From Liopterus haemorrhoidalis (Eukaryota; Arthropoda; Insecta; Coleoptera; Dytiscidae), in contig OZ020616.1 in assembly GCA_963971575.1 (NCBI GenBank), positions 24,769,120 through 24,833,119 of the forward strand: DNA of 64,000 nt. The letters are read 5' to 3'. Each line of letters opens with the position of its first letter. The first letter of the stretch is position 1. The translations under genes and the position numbers were made by a program. A model generated the notes under the pieces. The model was not told the origin of the DNA, made no database searches, and saw nothing but the letters and a program-made list of their open reading frames with translations. Positions 1 to 11,037 of the stretch are shown one piece after another.

Positions 1-1146
1 ATCAAGTCAGTATCAAAACTAGGCAAAAAGAGATTGGGCATAACCTTTTTTAATTTCAATTCAGCCAACTCCTTTACCGAGAATCCAGTCCTAAATTCAC
101 AATATGAAATTTTCATCCCTACACATCTAGTCGCTTGTCAGGGTATCATACGGGGAGTAGATACCGCAGTAACAGACGAAGAACTGTTACAAAATTTAAA
201 CTGTGGGAAGAAAATATTGTCAGTCCGTCGTCTGAACCGAAAAACTAGTCCCCCCGGTGTTTCCCCTCCAGAGTATACTCCTACACAGACCGTAGTTGTC
301 ACCTTTTCGGGCACAACCCTCCCAACGCACGTAATACTCTATTACGTTTGTATGGAGGTTTCTGTTTATGTGTTACCGGTCTTACGTTGTTTTAACTGCT
401 TAAGATTCGGGCACACCGCTAAACAATGTAAAAGCGCGGAGAGATGCGCTAATTGTGGAGGCTCACACAACCAGCGTGAGTGTAACAATGCTGTCAAATG
501 CATTCACTGCGACTCCACCTCGCATAATGCTCTCAATGCTGACTGTCCCGAATTACAACGACAGAAGAAAATAAAAGAGTGTATGGCTAGTAGAAATTAC
601 TCCTTCATTGAGGCCGCTTCATTATTTCCTCCGATTAAAAACCCAGCTTCCATAACCTCGGCACCCGCCGCTCCAGTACGCTTATCCCAACACTTCCCCA
701 GCATTGACCTCACCGATCAACCTGTCACTCACCAACGAACTAGCCCTCATACAAACACTCCCTCCTATTCTTACATCACTAGCACTCCCAAAAAACGTAA
801 AACTCAGTCTCCCCCCTCCTCCCCATTTCTAGGTTTTGACCGTGAAGCCCATAAGCAACTGCTTATAGCTCCAAATGGACACCTCCCCAGCACCTCGGGC
901 ATCTCACCCTCCTCTCGTAACAACCCAAGCCCTGCCAAAGTTCCTGAAGACGCAGTCATAACTGATAAACTCTCAATTAATCCAAAAGACCTCGCAACCC
1001 TTCAAACCCTCTTGCAACCCCTCCCGCAAGGAGAAACTATTCTCGCCCTCCTATATAGTATCCTACTCCAAGCTTTTACCAACTCCTCATCTCCCACCCC
1101 ATCGACAACATGTATAGATACCTCCAATGGAACATTAGGAGCATAA
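1..1146 (+). CDS. LINE ORF1 (Gag-like, three zinc knuckles), 5' partial
   Basis: Nucleic-acid-binding ORF1 protein, expected to coat the element RNA and form the ribonucleoprotein particle. The frame is open from base 1, so the true start is upstream; no ATG is needed at base 34, which is a TTG. Three consecutive zinc knuckles lie at about 400-560: CFNCLRFGHTAKQC, CANCGGSHNQREC and a longer CIHC...C motif. The C-terminal half is Pro/Ser/Thr-rich and contains a basic KKRKTQ patch that could be a nuclear localisation signal. The last 37 nt overlap the start of ORF2 in another frame, a common arrangement that suggests reinitiation or coupled translation. Confidence 0.85.
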   Translation: MKSVSKLGKKRLGITFFNFNSANSFTENPVLNSQYEIFIPTHLVACQGIIRGVDTAVTDEELLQNLNCGKKILSVRRLNRKTSPPGVSPPEYTPTQTVVVTFSGTTLPTHVILYYVCMEVSVYVLPVLRCFNCLRFGHTAKQCKSAERCANCGGSHNQRECNNAVKCIHCDSTSHNALNADCPELQRQKKIKECMASRNYSFIEAASLFPPIKNPASITSAPAAPVRLSQHFPSIDLTDQPVTHQRTSPHTNTPSYSYITSTPKKRKTQSPPSSPFLGFDREAHKQLLIAPNGHLPSTSGISPSSRNNPSPAKVPEDAVITDKLSINPKDLATLQTLLQPLPQGETILALLYSILLQAFTNSSSPTPSTTCIDTSNGTLGA

Positions 1147-4100
1147 ACAGTAACAAAACTGATCTTTTCTTACTCCTCGATTCCCTGAATATCGACATCG
1201 CTGCGATCTCGGAGACGTGGCTGCTGCCAGACGACATCTGTCGTGTCCGCGGGTACTCGCTACTCCGACATGACAGGGCCGATGGCTATGGCGGTGCGGC
1301 CATCGTGATTCGTAACGGCATCGACTACCAACATATCCCCATATACTCCAACTTTCACCTCCAAATTATAGCTGCTAAAGTCCATAATGTCACCTTTATC
1401 TCATTATACATCCCCCCTGATAGCACTGTATCCTACGCCCAAATGTGTTTTTTAATACGGCAATTCAACCCACCCTACCTTTTGTGTGGCGACTTCAACG
1501 CCCATGGCGTGCGATGGGGCGGCCACCTTACCTCCCCTCTCGGCCGAATAGTTGAGGACGTCGTAGACCACTTTGACCTATGCGTCCTCAACGACGGCAA
1601 ACCCACCAGACTGACCGCCCCTGGGAAACCCCCGAGCATTGTAGATCTCACGATCACCTCCCCTTCCATAGCTCCGTTCATTATATGCGAGACCCTTTCT
1701 GACACCCATGGCAGTGACCACTTCCCAGTCTATATCCATGCGGATATAGGGCCGGCTTCCAACCCCCCACCTCTCCAACCCCACACTCCCAAATATAACC
1801 TAAAAAAAGCCAATTGGTCCCAGTACTTTAGTTCAGCTTCTGAGGCATCAACATCCATTCCCCATTTCGATAGTACTGAAGCACAAGCCCTTTTCCTCCA
1901 AAACATAATCTCCCAAGCGTCTGAAAAATCCATTCCCACATCTAAGCCTCTCCGCAGACCGAACCTCACCCCTTGGTGGGATGACGAATGCGCAGCTGCT
2001 AAAAATAACAGAAACATGGCGTTGAATAATTACAAGCGCCACCCAAGCTTCGATAATTTTATAAGAGCAAAAAACTCTATAGCTATAGCTAAAAGATTGT
2101 TCAAAGAAAAAAAAAGCAATCCTTTTCTAACTTTTGCAGCTCCCTTAACCCGGATACTCCTATCTCGAAGGTTTGGGAAACCGTCCGGATTTACAGACGG
2201 TCATCCTCTCCCAGATATAACCCCAAGACCATAACATGCATAGATGAAATTCTTCAAAACCTGACACCAGCATTCGTTCCTTCTCCACCACCAATATTAT
2301 CCCGTGAAATAAACATCCCGTTCCTTTCAGCGCCCTTCACAATCCACGAACTCACCAACGTACTTAACCTAGGTAAGAACTCCTGCCCAGGTCCGGACTC
2401 CATAGCCTACCTCCATCTTAGACACCTGCCTAGTAATCTTAAAGAAATCCTACTATCCCTTATAAATAAAACCCTATCTGGTCAAGATATCCCATCAGCT
2501 TGGAGAATTTCACATGTAGTCCCTATCCTAAAACCTAATAAAGACCCCTCTCTGGCCTCCTCCTACCGCCCTATAGCCCTCACATCATGCTGTTTAAAAA
2601 CAGCTGAACGATTAATTAAGAATAGGCTCGATTGGTGGCTAGAACATAAATGCCTGCTCCCCGACACCCAGTATGGTTTCCGCAAAGGTAAATCCACCAC
2701 AAACTGCTCCGCCAAACTGTCCATAGATATCCACAATTCCTTCTGTAAGCAAGAATTCCTCATAGCCTTATTCCTAGACATCCATGCCGCTTTTGATAAT
2801 GTTGACCTTAATATCCTACAACACACACTAGAATCCTTCAAAATCCCACCAAACCTAAACCAACTAATCCTGAATCTTATTGGTTGCAAATCTATATACA
2901 TCCGGCACAAAAACTCACTCCATGGTCCTCGCACCTCCTTTAAAGGCCTGCCGCAAGGCTCGATCCTAAGTCCCCTTCTATTTAATATGTATACTGCCTC
3001 CCTACATCAGTCCTTGAACACCCTTAAAATCAAGTGCATCCAGTATGCAGATGACTTTGTCATTTACCTATCCTGCCCCAAACTGCTTCCCGCCATCGAT
3101 TCAATTAACCAAGCCCTCGCTCTAATTAACTCGTGGCTTCAGGAGCACAACCTCTCCCTTTCTCCCTCTAAAAGCAAGGCCATGATATTTACAAAACGTC
3201 GTACGCCAGTTCCCCTTCCCCCAATCCTACTAAATAATCAACCTGTGCCCTACACCTCTTCCTACGTGTATCTAGGTATTTCCTTTGATCGTAAACTAAC
3301 CTGGCAACCCCAACTCAACCTCATTGCATCAAAGTCCCGGAATGTCCTAAATATTCTTCGGGCCCTTACCAAAACTTGGTGGGGCGGTCATCCTCAGACT
3401 ATGCTCTTGATTTATCGCGCCCTACTACGATCCATCCTCGATTACTCCTGTACGATAATGTCACCACTCACCAAAACTAGATACACATTCCTCAATCGCA
3501 TCCAATATCAAGGTCTCAGACTTTGCCTGGGGGCCATGAGATCCACTCCTACGAACGCTTTGTTGGCCGAAGCCTCAGAACCACTCCTCACAATCAGGTC
3601 CCAGTACCTATCTTCCCGTTTTATCCTACAACAGCTCTCCATACACAACAATCCATTTATCCGTTCACTTAATGAACTAAAAGTAAACTTTGACTCCCTA
3701 AGATATTGCCGCAATAAACCCAAACCCTTGCTTTGCACCCAGTATAATAACCTTCAGCCTGAAATCCGCCACATAAACAAACTTCGCACCCTCCCCTGCT
3801 ACCTCACCCCTTACCACACGCAAATCATTCCCCTCCCTATTTCCACAAATATAGGCCTTGACAAAGGTAAAAGCAACCTCCAAACACACTTCCTATCTAT
3901 TATGCAGAAATCCTACCCTCAGTATACTCTTATTTATACAGACGCATCCAAATCTTCCCAATCCACCGGCTACGGCATTCATGTCCCTTCCCATAACATT
4001 AATATATCCCGAAAGCTCCCTCCTATAATGCACATCATGTCCGCTGAGCAGTATGCTATTATGCATGCTCTTTCCCTCATTCCAACCCTTAACCGTTCAC

Positions 4101-4789
4101 ATATATTAATCCTCACTGACTCACTAAGTTCCCTTCAAACAATCCAGACCACAGGCATCCTCCCTAAGTCTGACCGTGTAACCCTCCGAATAAAACAACT
4201 CCTTCACTCTTTCCTGTCCTCCTGTACTACAGTTCGTCTGGGTTGGATCCCCGGTCATAGCGGTATCCCCGGAAACGACACTGCCGACGCCCTGGCAAAC
4301 GACGGCGCGAATCTCTTAACACCACCTACAAACTGTACCGTCAACTTCAGGCAGTTACTCCCCGCTGTTCAGAGGGAACTAAGAATATGTTGGCAACAAG
4401 AGTACGTCTCCTCAGCGGAAGAAAAAGGGCGCTTTTACTTTTCGCTCCAACCTGTGGTACCATATCACCCTTGGTTCCACAACCTTCCCCTCCCCAAAAA
4501 ACAAATTTCTACATTTTGTCGTCTCCGCTTCAATCACAACCACACTCCGTTCCATCTCCACCGTATCAACATAATCCCCTCTAACTTATGCTCCTGCGGG
4601 TTACCCGCTGATATCTCCCACATTCTATTCTCCTGCCCCAACCACACAGATAAAAGTAACACCCTATACCAACTACTAAGCAAACACCTTCCTGCCCCTC
4701 TCTCTGTGCCTAGTATACTGTCTAACCCGTCCATCGAAATATGCTCTTTAATTTCTGAATTCCTAACCTCCATTAGACTAAACCTCTAA
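1110..4789 (+). pseudogene. LINE ORF2: endonuclease / RT / RNase H, one frameshift
   Basis: Polyprotein for target-primed reverse transcription. The start ATG at 1110 overlaps ORF1. The N-terminal APE-type endonuclease shows LQWNIRS, SETWL, GDFNAHGVRWG and GSDHFPVY, so its catalytic residues are present. RT motifs follow: FLDIHAAFDNV (motif A), GLPQGSILSPLLF (B) and QYADDFVIY (C). RNase H shows LIYTDAS, SAEQ, LTDSLSS and GNDTADALA. A CxC...H....C motif lies near the C-terminus. Frame 1110-2115 runs into an A9 homopolymer at 2107-2115. The protein then continues in another frame (ISKVWETVR at about 2162) and stays open without a stop to 4789. This single 1-nt slip is the only lesion seen; it could be a real mutation or a sequencing error. 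Confidence 0.85.
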
Positions 4790-4880
4790 CATCCTCACAC
4801 CATCCTCGTATTGCTAAGCGTTGGCGGACTGGCTTTAAGCCGAGGCCAACAAATTGAAAAGAAGAAGAAGAAGAAGAACT

Positions 4881-5301
4881 TTGGCGGAACGAATAGGAAA
4901 AGGCAAAACCATAATTTTTATTCAAATTGCAGCAGAAGCTGAACCATAATTTAATAGGAGTTGGCTGCCATATTTTCCACAATACTGTTAGAACAACTGC
5001 CGATGTTTTATCGATTGACGTCGAATTGATCGATTCTACCGAAAGGGTATTTTCCTTGATGAACTGCTTTTGGACAAGTGACAAGACTTCAACTAGATGT
5101 AGACACATTAAAAGCAATATTACTGATTAAAGTAAATTATGAAGAAAACTGTGCGGATTTTTATAAAATGCTTCAAAGCAAAAAAGATCCATAGTTCGGA
5201 AAAATATAAAATGTTTTTTACTGAGTAATTTTAATGAATAAATTTTGAATTCATTTAAAAAAAAACTGTGATTTTAATAACGTTCCTTTTAATAATATAA
5301 G
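4881..5301. other. non-coding stretch, nothing recognised
   Basis: AT-rich sequence just downstream of the GAA tail of the first LINE. Short frames here lack family features. No repeat ends or RNA gene were recognised. Confidence 0.5.
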
Positions 5302-5686
5302 TTAGAGCTCGTTCATCTTAACTTCATCACAGGGTATCATAAATTACGTCATCAATTCTGTTCGAGAGAACAGCTAATCACATTGACGTACATTAGGGTT
5401 TTAAACAATTGTTGTGGAAACCAAACATAAAAAATCATGTATTTCAAATACATTTTTACTCATTTTAGTACACGGTAATACCTTGAAACGTACGAGAAAT
5501 TAATAATAATAACGGAAATAAACAAACATCGCACAATACGCGTAGTCAAACACAAATCAAACTAGGTGACGCCACTGAAATGTGTTAAGCTAACTGTTGA
5601 AAACGTAATGGACGAAATTTGCAAGGGACTGCGCAAGGGACCTGGTAATATCCGCCTGTGATGAAATTAACTTGAAAGTACTCTAA
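5302..5686. mobile_element. small inverted-repeat element (MITE-like)
   Basis: The left end (TTAGAGCTCGTTCATCTTAA then CTTCATCACAGG) and the right end (CCTGTGATGAAATTAACTTG then AAAGTACTCTAA) are imperfect inverted repeats of about 30 bp enclosing 385 bp of non-coding AT-rich DNA. No clear target duplication was found, so the exact ends and superfamily are uncertain. Confidence 0.5.
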
Positions 5687-6419
5687 TTATCTGTGATTGG
5701 AAATTTTTATGACCTCCCGAGTCCCGAATTTTACTAAAACCTTAATAAAAACCTTAATTAAACTAAAAACTTAAATAAACAAGAAAATATTTCTTACAAA
5801 AAATGAGAACAAATAGTATCTTACATTTTAACAAAATGAAAATTTACTTATTTAACAGTCTACTTTTTATATTTATCAACCGAAAAAATTTGTGCGAGTT
5901 TTAAGTATTTATAAAATTCTAAATAAATCCATTTCTATATTAATTTTTGTGATGATCAGTAACTTTAAAGTAATGATTAATAACAGTGTTTTTTCTCGGG
6001 TCCATAACCTATTAATGAGCGAAAAGACTTAATAAGTATAATCATGTAAAAATATCATTGCGTTAAACATAATTGAAAATTTCAATTCAATGACGATCTG
6101 GTACATTTTGTTTTTGTTGTTCTTTGTCATTCTCTTAACTTTTTTTCAGAACTATATTCATTTAGAAGTATCTGAAAATAATTGGCTGCTGTCGATAAAT
6201 TGTAATCGTGATCTGCTGGGGACACAGATCACGTTGAAGTTCAAAACGGTACTGTCGCGTTAGAAACGAGACGTTTGGGCACTTTAGCTATATAATACAT
6301 TTTTACATTTTTGGAACACACAAAAAAAAAGATATAGAAAATTTGTACTAAGAATTACACAAAATATCAAAATGTAATGAAAATTATATTTTATAATGAT
6401 AGCCAACTTACCCTTGAGG
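5687..6419. other. non-coding stretch with a short hairpin
   Basis: No gene is seen. One perfect 9-bp stem (CGTGATCTG / CAGATCACG) with a 9-nt loop lies at 6207-6233; its role, if any, is unknown. Confidence 0.45.
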
Positions 6420-7036
6420 CTATTCCAAACGGTTAAGCGAAACTAAATGGAATATTAATTTTTGTAAGTTGTCGGGAGCTTACTTTTTAATGGTTTAAGT
6501 GGACTTTTACTAAACAGAATGATCAAAAATCTCATTTAATCGATAAAAAAAATACTAGTTTTCAAATATTAGTTCTGCTTAAGCCACATTCAGAGCTCTT
6601 AAATCAATAGCTTATAGAAAGTATCAAGATAGACTGTTTACTGTCACTGTTTGTCATTTGGTAAGACGTGAAACCGTTCAAACCTCTAAATTTAATACGT
6701 TGTTCATTGTGGATTATGGATAATTTTCTAAACTTATAGCTAGTGAGATGTTTTAATGAGACAGACATATAAACCCAATGGCTATCGCAGTCTATCAGTG
6801 ACACTGTAGTTATCGTATGCCTTTACATAACCTAACATAATGTCATTATTAACAAATTTTGCTTAAAATTACAAAGACAGTAAATATGATCAATTTAGGT
6901 AATTAGGTTGGGGTTAGTTAGTTAAAATCTAAGACAACAGAATTATAAAAAATGATAATACATAGAAAACATTTTACGAAGCCATGTAGTTGGTTTAAAG
7001 ACACACAGATGTCGGACTATTCGTAACACATTAATT

Positions 7037-7522
7037 CAGTGGTTTCCAACCTTTCTGTACCTCCGCCCCCCTTTTTTATGAAAAAATTGTTGGGCCCTCC
7101 TCAATTTTCGTAACAATCTAAATACACACCTGATATTGTAATTTATTTAATGGGCTACAAGATAATATACCATATTATGTATAAATATACATCAAATATT
7201 TATTACAAGAAATAATAATTTTAAATGGAAGAAAAACAAATCTTACAAAAACACAAAAACTAGAATGCATATTTAATAAAACATAATTATATTTTAATTA
7301 TGTGATGGTTGGGCTTGTTATTCAGCACACATTTTCTCAAACCGTGGTATCATTGTAGATATCGCTGTTCTTAGTTCCTTTTCAATCACTAAACTTGATC
7401 GATACTTCATCTTCAAAACATCTCGTTACCACAAGGTAACGAAGGCGTGACTTGAGGCGCGACCCCCTTGCAATAGTCCCAAGCCCCCCTAGGGGGCGCG
7501 CCCCACAGGTTGGAAACCACTG
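7037..7522 (-). mobile_element. hAT derivative with 8-bp target duplication
   Basis: The element begins CAGTGGTTTCCAACCT and ends AGGTTGGAAACCACTG, a typical hAT terminal inverted repeat. It is flanked by exact 8-bp copies of CATTAATT at 7029-7036 and 7523-7530, the duplication size expected of hAT. At 486 bp it is non-autonomous, but it keeps the last codons of a transposase on the minus strand. It sits inside the larger foldback element at 6420-7835. Confidence 0.92.
7318..7425 (-). pseudogene. hAT transposase C-terminal remnant
   Basis: Thirty-five codons and a stop on the minus strand include KYRSSLVIEKELRTAIS followed by PRFEKM. This resembles the extreme C-terminal (dimerisation) end of ZBED5-like hAT transposases, which read KYR..L..E..LR.A...I.PR. 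The catalytic domain is absent, so this is an internal-deletion remnant. Confidence 0.7.
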
Positions 7523-8007
7523 CATTAATTTCTAACTTACTGTGAACGTTACATAGAACGTTAAAACAATGCATAGAAACATAACTTACAGCGTAACATC
7601 GAACAGTCTATGACATGTTAATTTAAAGAGCTCTGAATGCGGCTTTGAACCAAAAAAAAACCTAAAAAATATACAGACTATTGTATATTTATATTTTTCA
7701 ATAAAGTTATTTATATTATAGAATTTGCAATAAAAGTATGATTTACAAGGCTTAAGCAAAATAGCCAATAGCCCGATTTAATCGTTAAAAGTTACTAGAT
7801 TTCAAAATCTAGTTCTGGTTAAATGTTTGGAATAGACTATACATAATGAACAAGGAAATTATTTCTTATTAATGTGCCTTTGTAAGTTTCCTCATGTACA
7901 GCTCTTAGTAAGTAGCAACCTTTAAAATTAATCTAATGAGCAGGAAATTCAAAAGCCTATCAATCATTAATCAACGTTTTGTATAACTGAAATGTGTGAT
8001 GACTTAC

Positions 8008-8696
8008 CTAAGCAATAAATTTGAATGTGGTCGTAATGAAGGCAATGACTCAGGATGCCAGCCTTTTTCTTTAATTTTTTTACTCGTAACATAATGTCTA
8101 GCCCTATCAATCAGATGCGTTATATCCTTAGCTCTCAAAGTTAATTCGTCAAGATTTTTTATCCACTTGGCTTGTAAAGACTCTTGATCGGCCTGCGATG
8201 GAGTCTTTAAATTTCCTCCAGTCACATTTCCAGTTATAACAAATCGTATCCAAGATCCACCTGCACACTCGACCATTAGAAGAGTTGTACAATGTATTGT
8301 CAAACCCGTTTCTTCTAATACTTCCCTTTTAACTGCTTCTTCTATAGTTTCACCTTAAATATAAACAAAAGTTATAACATAAATTGTTCATATTTTGCCA
8401 AATTTACCTTTTTCCATTCTTCCAGCAGGTAAATACCATTTGCCAGCACAAGACTGTTTTGCTTCTTGCATCATAAGTACTTCATCGTACTCATTAACCA
8501 AGACAGCTGCTACGATGTAAGTGACAGTTTCACCTAACACTGGTTTGTGATCACTACGGGCAGTTGGTGCTACGCCCTGAGCCTCCATAGCTGCATTTTG
8601 TTCAGCAAGTGTAAAATCACATATTTCTGAATCTTCATCATCTAATGGTAATCCTTTCAAGATTTTCTTAATGCTCGTTTCAACCGTGTCAGGCAT
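8008..8696 (-). CDS. NUDT18: NUDT18-like Nudix hydrolase, two exons visible, 3' part missing
   Basis: Likely an 8-oxo-(d)GDP diphosphatase of the NUDT18 type, which cleans oxidised nucleotides from the pool; this role is inferred from family resemblance. Exon 1 is 8696-8408, starting at [19 protein letters not shown] 54-bp intron (8407-8354, GTAAAT...TTTAAG) follows, and exon 2 is 8353-8008. Splicing restores a complete Nudix box: G-RMEKG-E-(7)-REVLEETGL, with the first Gly codon of the split formed across the junction. Exon 2 ends at AG/GTAAGT, a consensus donor at 8007. The protein therefore probably continues to an exon not recognised to the left; read straight through, it would stop two codons later after [16 protein letters not shown] is also family-like. 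Annotated NUDT18 proteins are longer than the about 210 residues seen here. Confidence 0.82.
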
Positions 8697-8878
8697 TTTT
8701 AAGGTTATTCACGATTCACTGATTTTAACACGTGTAAATTTATTTCGCGATTTATGGTTTTAGTACATATTTGTGTTAGGTATGAGACATGAATGGAATG
8801 TGAGGAATTCTGAATGACATAACACGCCTTTGGTACAGACAATTTGTCATTTGTAAACTAATATCAACCTTATAGCGA
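8697..8878. promoter_or_regulatory. candidate shared 5' region of divergent genes
   Basis: The 182 bp between the Nudix start codon (minus strand) and the ATG of the plus-strand ORF at 8879. The spacing would suit a bidirectional promoter, but no TATA box or initiator was assigned and the plus-strand ORF is itself uncertain. Confidence 0.25.
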
Positions 8879-9169
8879 ATGTTAATAAAGCTTGTTTACC
8901 GTATTCATACAGAACCTGATTTAAATTATTTAGTACCATATGAAAGATGGAAAACACTTCTTTACGGCTTGACAAGCACAGGCATGTTGTATAGGGCCTT
9001 ATGTCTTGCCAGGCACCTAGTTTCAAGGAAAAAAAAAAACACTAAATACAATATTCCGAATACTTACTGTCGATTCTCGAACAGAATCTTTACAGTACGA
9101 TTCTGTCCTCTTTCTAAATCATTACCATTTCCACCTGTTGCAAAAATATTCGGTTCTTTATTAATGTAA
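8879..9169 (+). CDS. hypothetical protein / possible first exon
   Basis: A 96-codon ORF starts with ATG two codons after an in-frame stop and lies divergent to the Nudix gene. The first 50 residues (PYERWKTLLYGLTSTGMLYR, then ALCLARHLVS) look protein-like, with a balanced composition and charged/hydrophobic alternation. After KKKNTKYN the sequence becomes low-quality and is probably intron or non-coding. No consensus splice donor was found near the transition. The family is not recognised. It may be the first coding exon of a small, possibly mitochondrial, protein, or chance. Confidence 0.35.
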   Translation: MLIKLVYRIHTEPDLNYLVPYERWKTLLYGLTSTGMLYRALCLARHLVSRKKKNTKYNIPNTYCRFSNRIFTVRFCPLSKSLPFPPVAKIFGSLLM

Positions 9170-9367
9170 CCTACTTATGAACAATTAAAACTAGTAATTA
9201 AATAAAATCATCTTGTATTAAAATTTATTTTAATAAAAAAACATTTAGATATATTTGTTGGTCCAAATCTGTCATTTACAACGAGTCAATGCAATAAAAC
9301 TCCGATTAACGCTACTTTGTTCTACACTGTGTCGTAATGTTCGCAAAATACGCCTACGACAGTAACA

Positions 9368-9709
9368 TAGGCTGACCAGATTTTTTTTACAGAAAAAGAG
9401 TATACTAAAACAAGCATGAGCAAAAAACAGAAAAAACAGAGGTTTTCACTCAAAAATACTAGTAACGACCAAAAAAAAAAAGGTCTTTACTCTCAAAATC
9501 GACGTAATGAGCAAAAAAAAGGTCCTTACTTCCAAAATAAAAGTGATGAGCAAAACAAAAAAAAGGACCTCACTTCCAAAATAGAAGTGATAAAAACAAG
9601 TAACCAGCAAAAGAGTATATTCAAGGTTTTTTTATAAAAAGTAAGAGTATAGAAAATAATACTCAAAAAAGAGTATAATACTCTTAAAAAGAGTACGTCT
9701 GGTCACCCT
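9368..9709. mobile_element. short inverted-repeat transposon (MITE) with 9-bp duplication
   Basis: Ends TAGGCTGACCAGA and TCTGGTCACCCT are inverted repeats of about 12 bp. Direct copies of ACAGTAACA flank the element at 9359-9367 and 9710-9718. The interior is an A-rich tandem repeat. The superfamily was not assigned; a 9-bp duplication would fit Mutator-like elements, and an 8-bp reading would fit hAT. Confidence 0.65.
9410..9615 (+). repeat. tandem repeat of about 42 bp inside the MITE
   Basis: Irregular units carry the cassette TGAGCAAAAAAAAGG, TCCTTACTTCCAAAA and TAAAAGTGATGAGC. The apparent Lys/Gln-rich ORF over these bases is only a product of the repeat. The same unit recurs at 53970-54115. 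Confidence 0.65.
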
Positions 9710-9719
9710 ACAGTAACAC

Positions 9720-10565
9720 CCAAATTAAGGTCCAATTTGTACAAAATGACCCAGAGCTCTAGATTAAAGCAAAAAAATATGGGAAACATCGACAATTATT
9801 AATACTACGACAATATGAACATATTAGTGTTATTCGGGATTTTACTGTACATAAATAAGTAAAAAAGCCTCTAGTTAACACAATTATAACTTAAAAGTTA
9901 ATTATTACATTATTTTTACAACTTATAGTATTTTTTACATAATTAGATCAACACAAAAAGCTTGTGTAACATTATGACAACAATATATCGAATAAAATTT
10001 TAATAAAAGTCTTTCTAGTCTAATAAACTTCTAGACCATATAAAATATCTGTTATTTTAAATCAGACCAATAATTTTCATAATGGACGGAATAAGTATAA
10101 TTTACAATAAAAGCCGTGCCGAGTGAATTGAAGGTATTTGCTTCAAATAAAAATTTTCATAGACGTTACAAGAAAGATTGTCAAAGGGGCAGAGTTAAAT
10201 ATATAGGCATACCTCAGAATTACATCACCTGATGCCAAACAAATGATATCATATTTCAAAAACATCCTCAAACCATGTCAAACTTACTGGGTTCCAGTAA
10301 ACAGGGAATGTATGGGGATCTCGAAAACTTCAAGAGATACGACGTCGGTTAAATTTGGCCAAATTATCACTAACTAATAGTGCATTTAAATGACACTTCA
10401 TTTGTTTTGACAAAATGCATAGCATACTAGATATCAGCAAAAAAATATATACTTTTACCCTATAACTCCTTTTTCTACGACTATATAGATATACGTTCAT
10501 TACAAGCGTGTCAGTGATTAGTAAATATAGCACGTTTCCCACTTTTTTTTATTACACACTGCTGA
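9720..10565. other. non-coding stretch, nothing recognised
   Basis: AT-rich DNA with no convincing ORF, repeat end or RNA gene. Confidence 0.5.
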
Positions 10566-10597
10566 CCTGTTACGTAATGAGCTCATTCCGTAACAGG
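10566..10597. repeat. 32-bp near-perfect palindrome
   Basis: CCTGTTACGTAATGAG is followed immediately by CTCATTCCGTAACAGG, giving 16-bp arms with one mismatch and no spacer. TGAGCTCATTAC follows again just downstream. The function is unknown. Confidence 0.7.
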
Positions 10598-10767
10598 TTG
10601 AGCTCATTACATGATAAGTTCAAGCAGCAATGCAGCAATGGCTAACCGTTGCTAGGCAACGTAATAAATATGTAGGTTGGAAACAAAAGTAAAATTATGG
10701 TTAGTTTTTAAAAGGAACTGAATAAAAATTAAATAAGTAATAAAGTTATAGTCGTGGAAAAAGCATA

Positions 10768-10876
10768 GTATGAAACTTGCATGGAATAGTCATTTTTCAC
10801 TCGTATGAATTGCGCTACTCGCCTGCGGCTCGTGAGCAACTTTCACACTCTTGTGAAATGACCATCATTCCATGCT
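10768..10876. repeat. imperfect inverted repeat
   Basis: GCATGGAATAGTCATTTTTC on the left is mirrored by GAAATGACCATCATTCCATG on the right, around a GC-richer core containing GCCTGCGGC. It could be a small foldback element. Confidence 0.45.
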
Positions 10877-11037
10877 CGTTGCATATTTAGTATCAGAAAG
10901 ACCTGAAAGATTTTAAACAATTTTTTTTCGGTAACTTTTTAATTATTTCCAGTGGCATAATAAACATTTTTTTTCACTGACCATTTTTTCAGATATTAGT
11001 ATTAAATTAATTTTAAGACCGTTTTTCTTACATTATT

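Larger units (their letters stand above)
1..4879 (+). mobile_element. I-type non-LTR retrotransposon (LINE), 5' end outside window
   Basis: Two ORFs in the usual LINE order are followed by a short 3' UTR and a GAA-repeat tail at about 4859-4879. ORF2 carries an apurinic-type endonuclease, a reverse transcriptase, an RNase H domain and a terminal zinc-knuckle-like motif. That order, with RNase H, is characteristic of the I superfamily (I/Nimb and relatives). The coding strand is C-rich and G-poor, unlike the A-rich LINE at 21.9-27.5 kb, so the two belong to different lineages. The 5' UTR lies off the window, so length and target duplication cannot be read. Confidence 0.88.
6420..7835. mobile_element. 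1.4 kb inverted-repeat (foldback) element
   Basis: CTATTCCAAAC at the left end is mirrored by GTTTGGAATAG at the right end. The inversion extends roughly 200 bp inward with indels; the inner ends carry CATTCAGAGCTCTT and AGAGCTCTGAATG. A related end (CTGTTCCAAAC, then GGAACTAAACGG) lies alone at about 11.2 kb, so this is a dispersed family. The core is non-coding and interrupted by a hAT derivative at 7037-7522. The superfamily was not determined. Confidence 0.6.

Noticed and set aside
9416..9637. Lys/Gln-rich small protein
   Set aside because: It is the tandem repeat of a MITE read in one frame; indels break the period.
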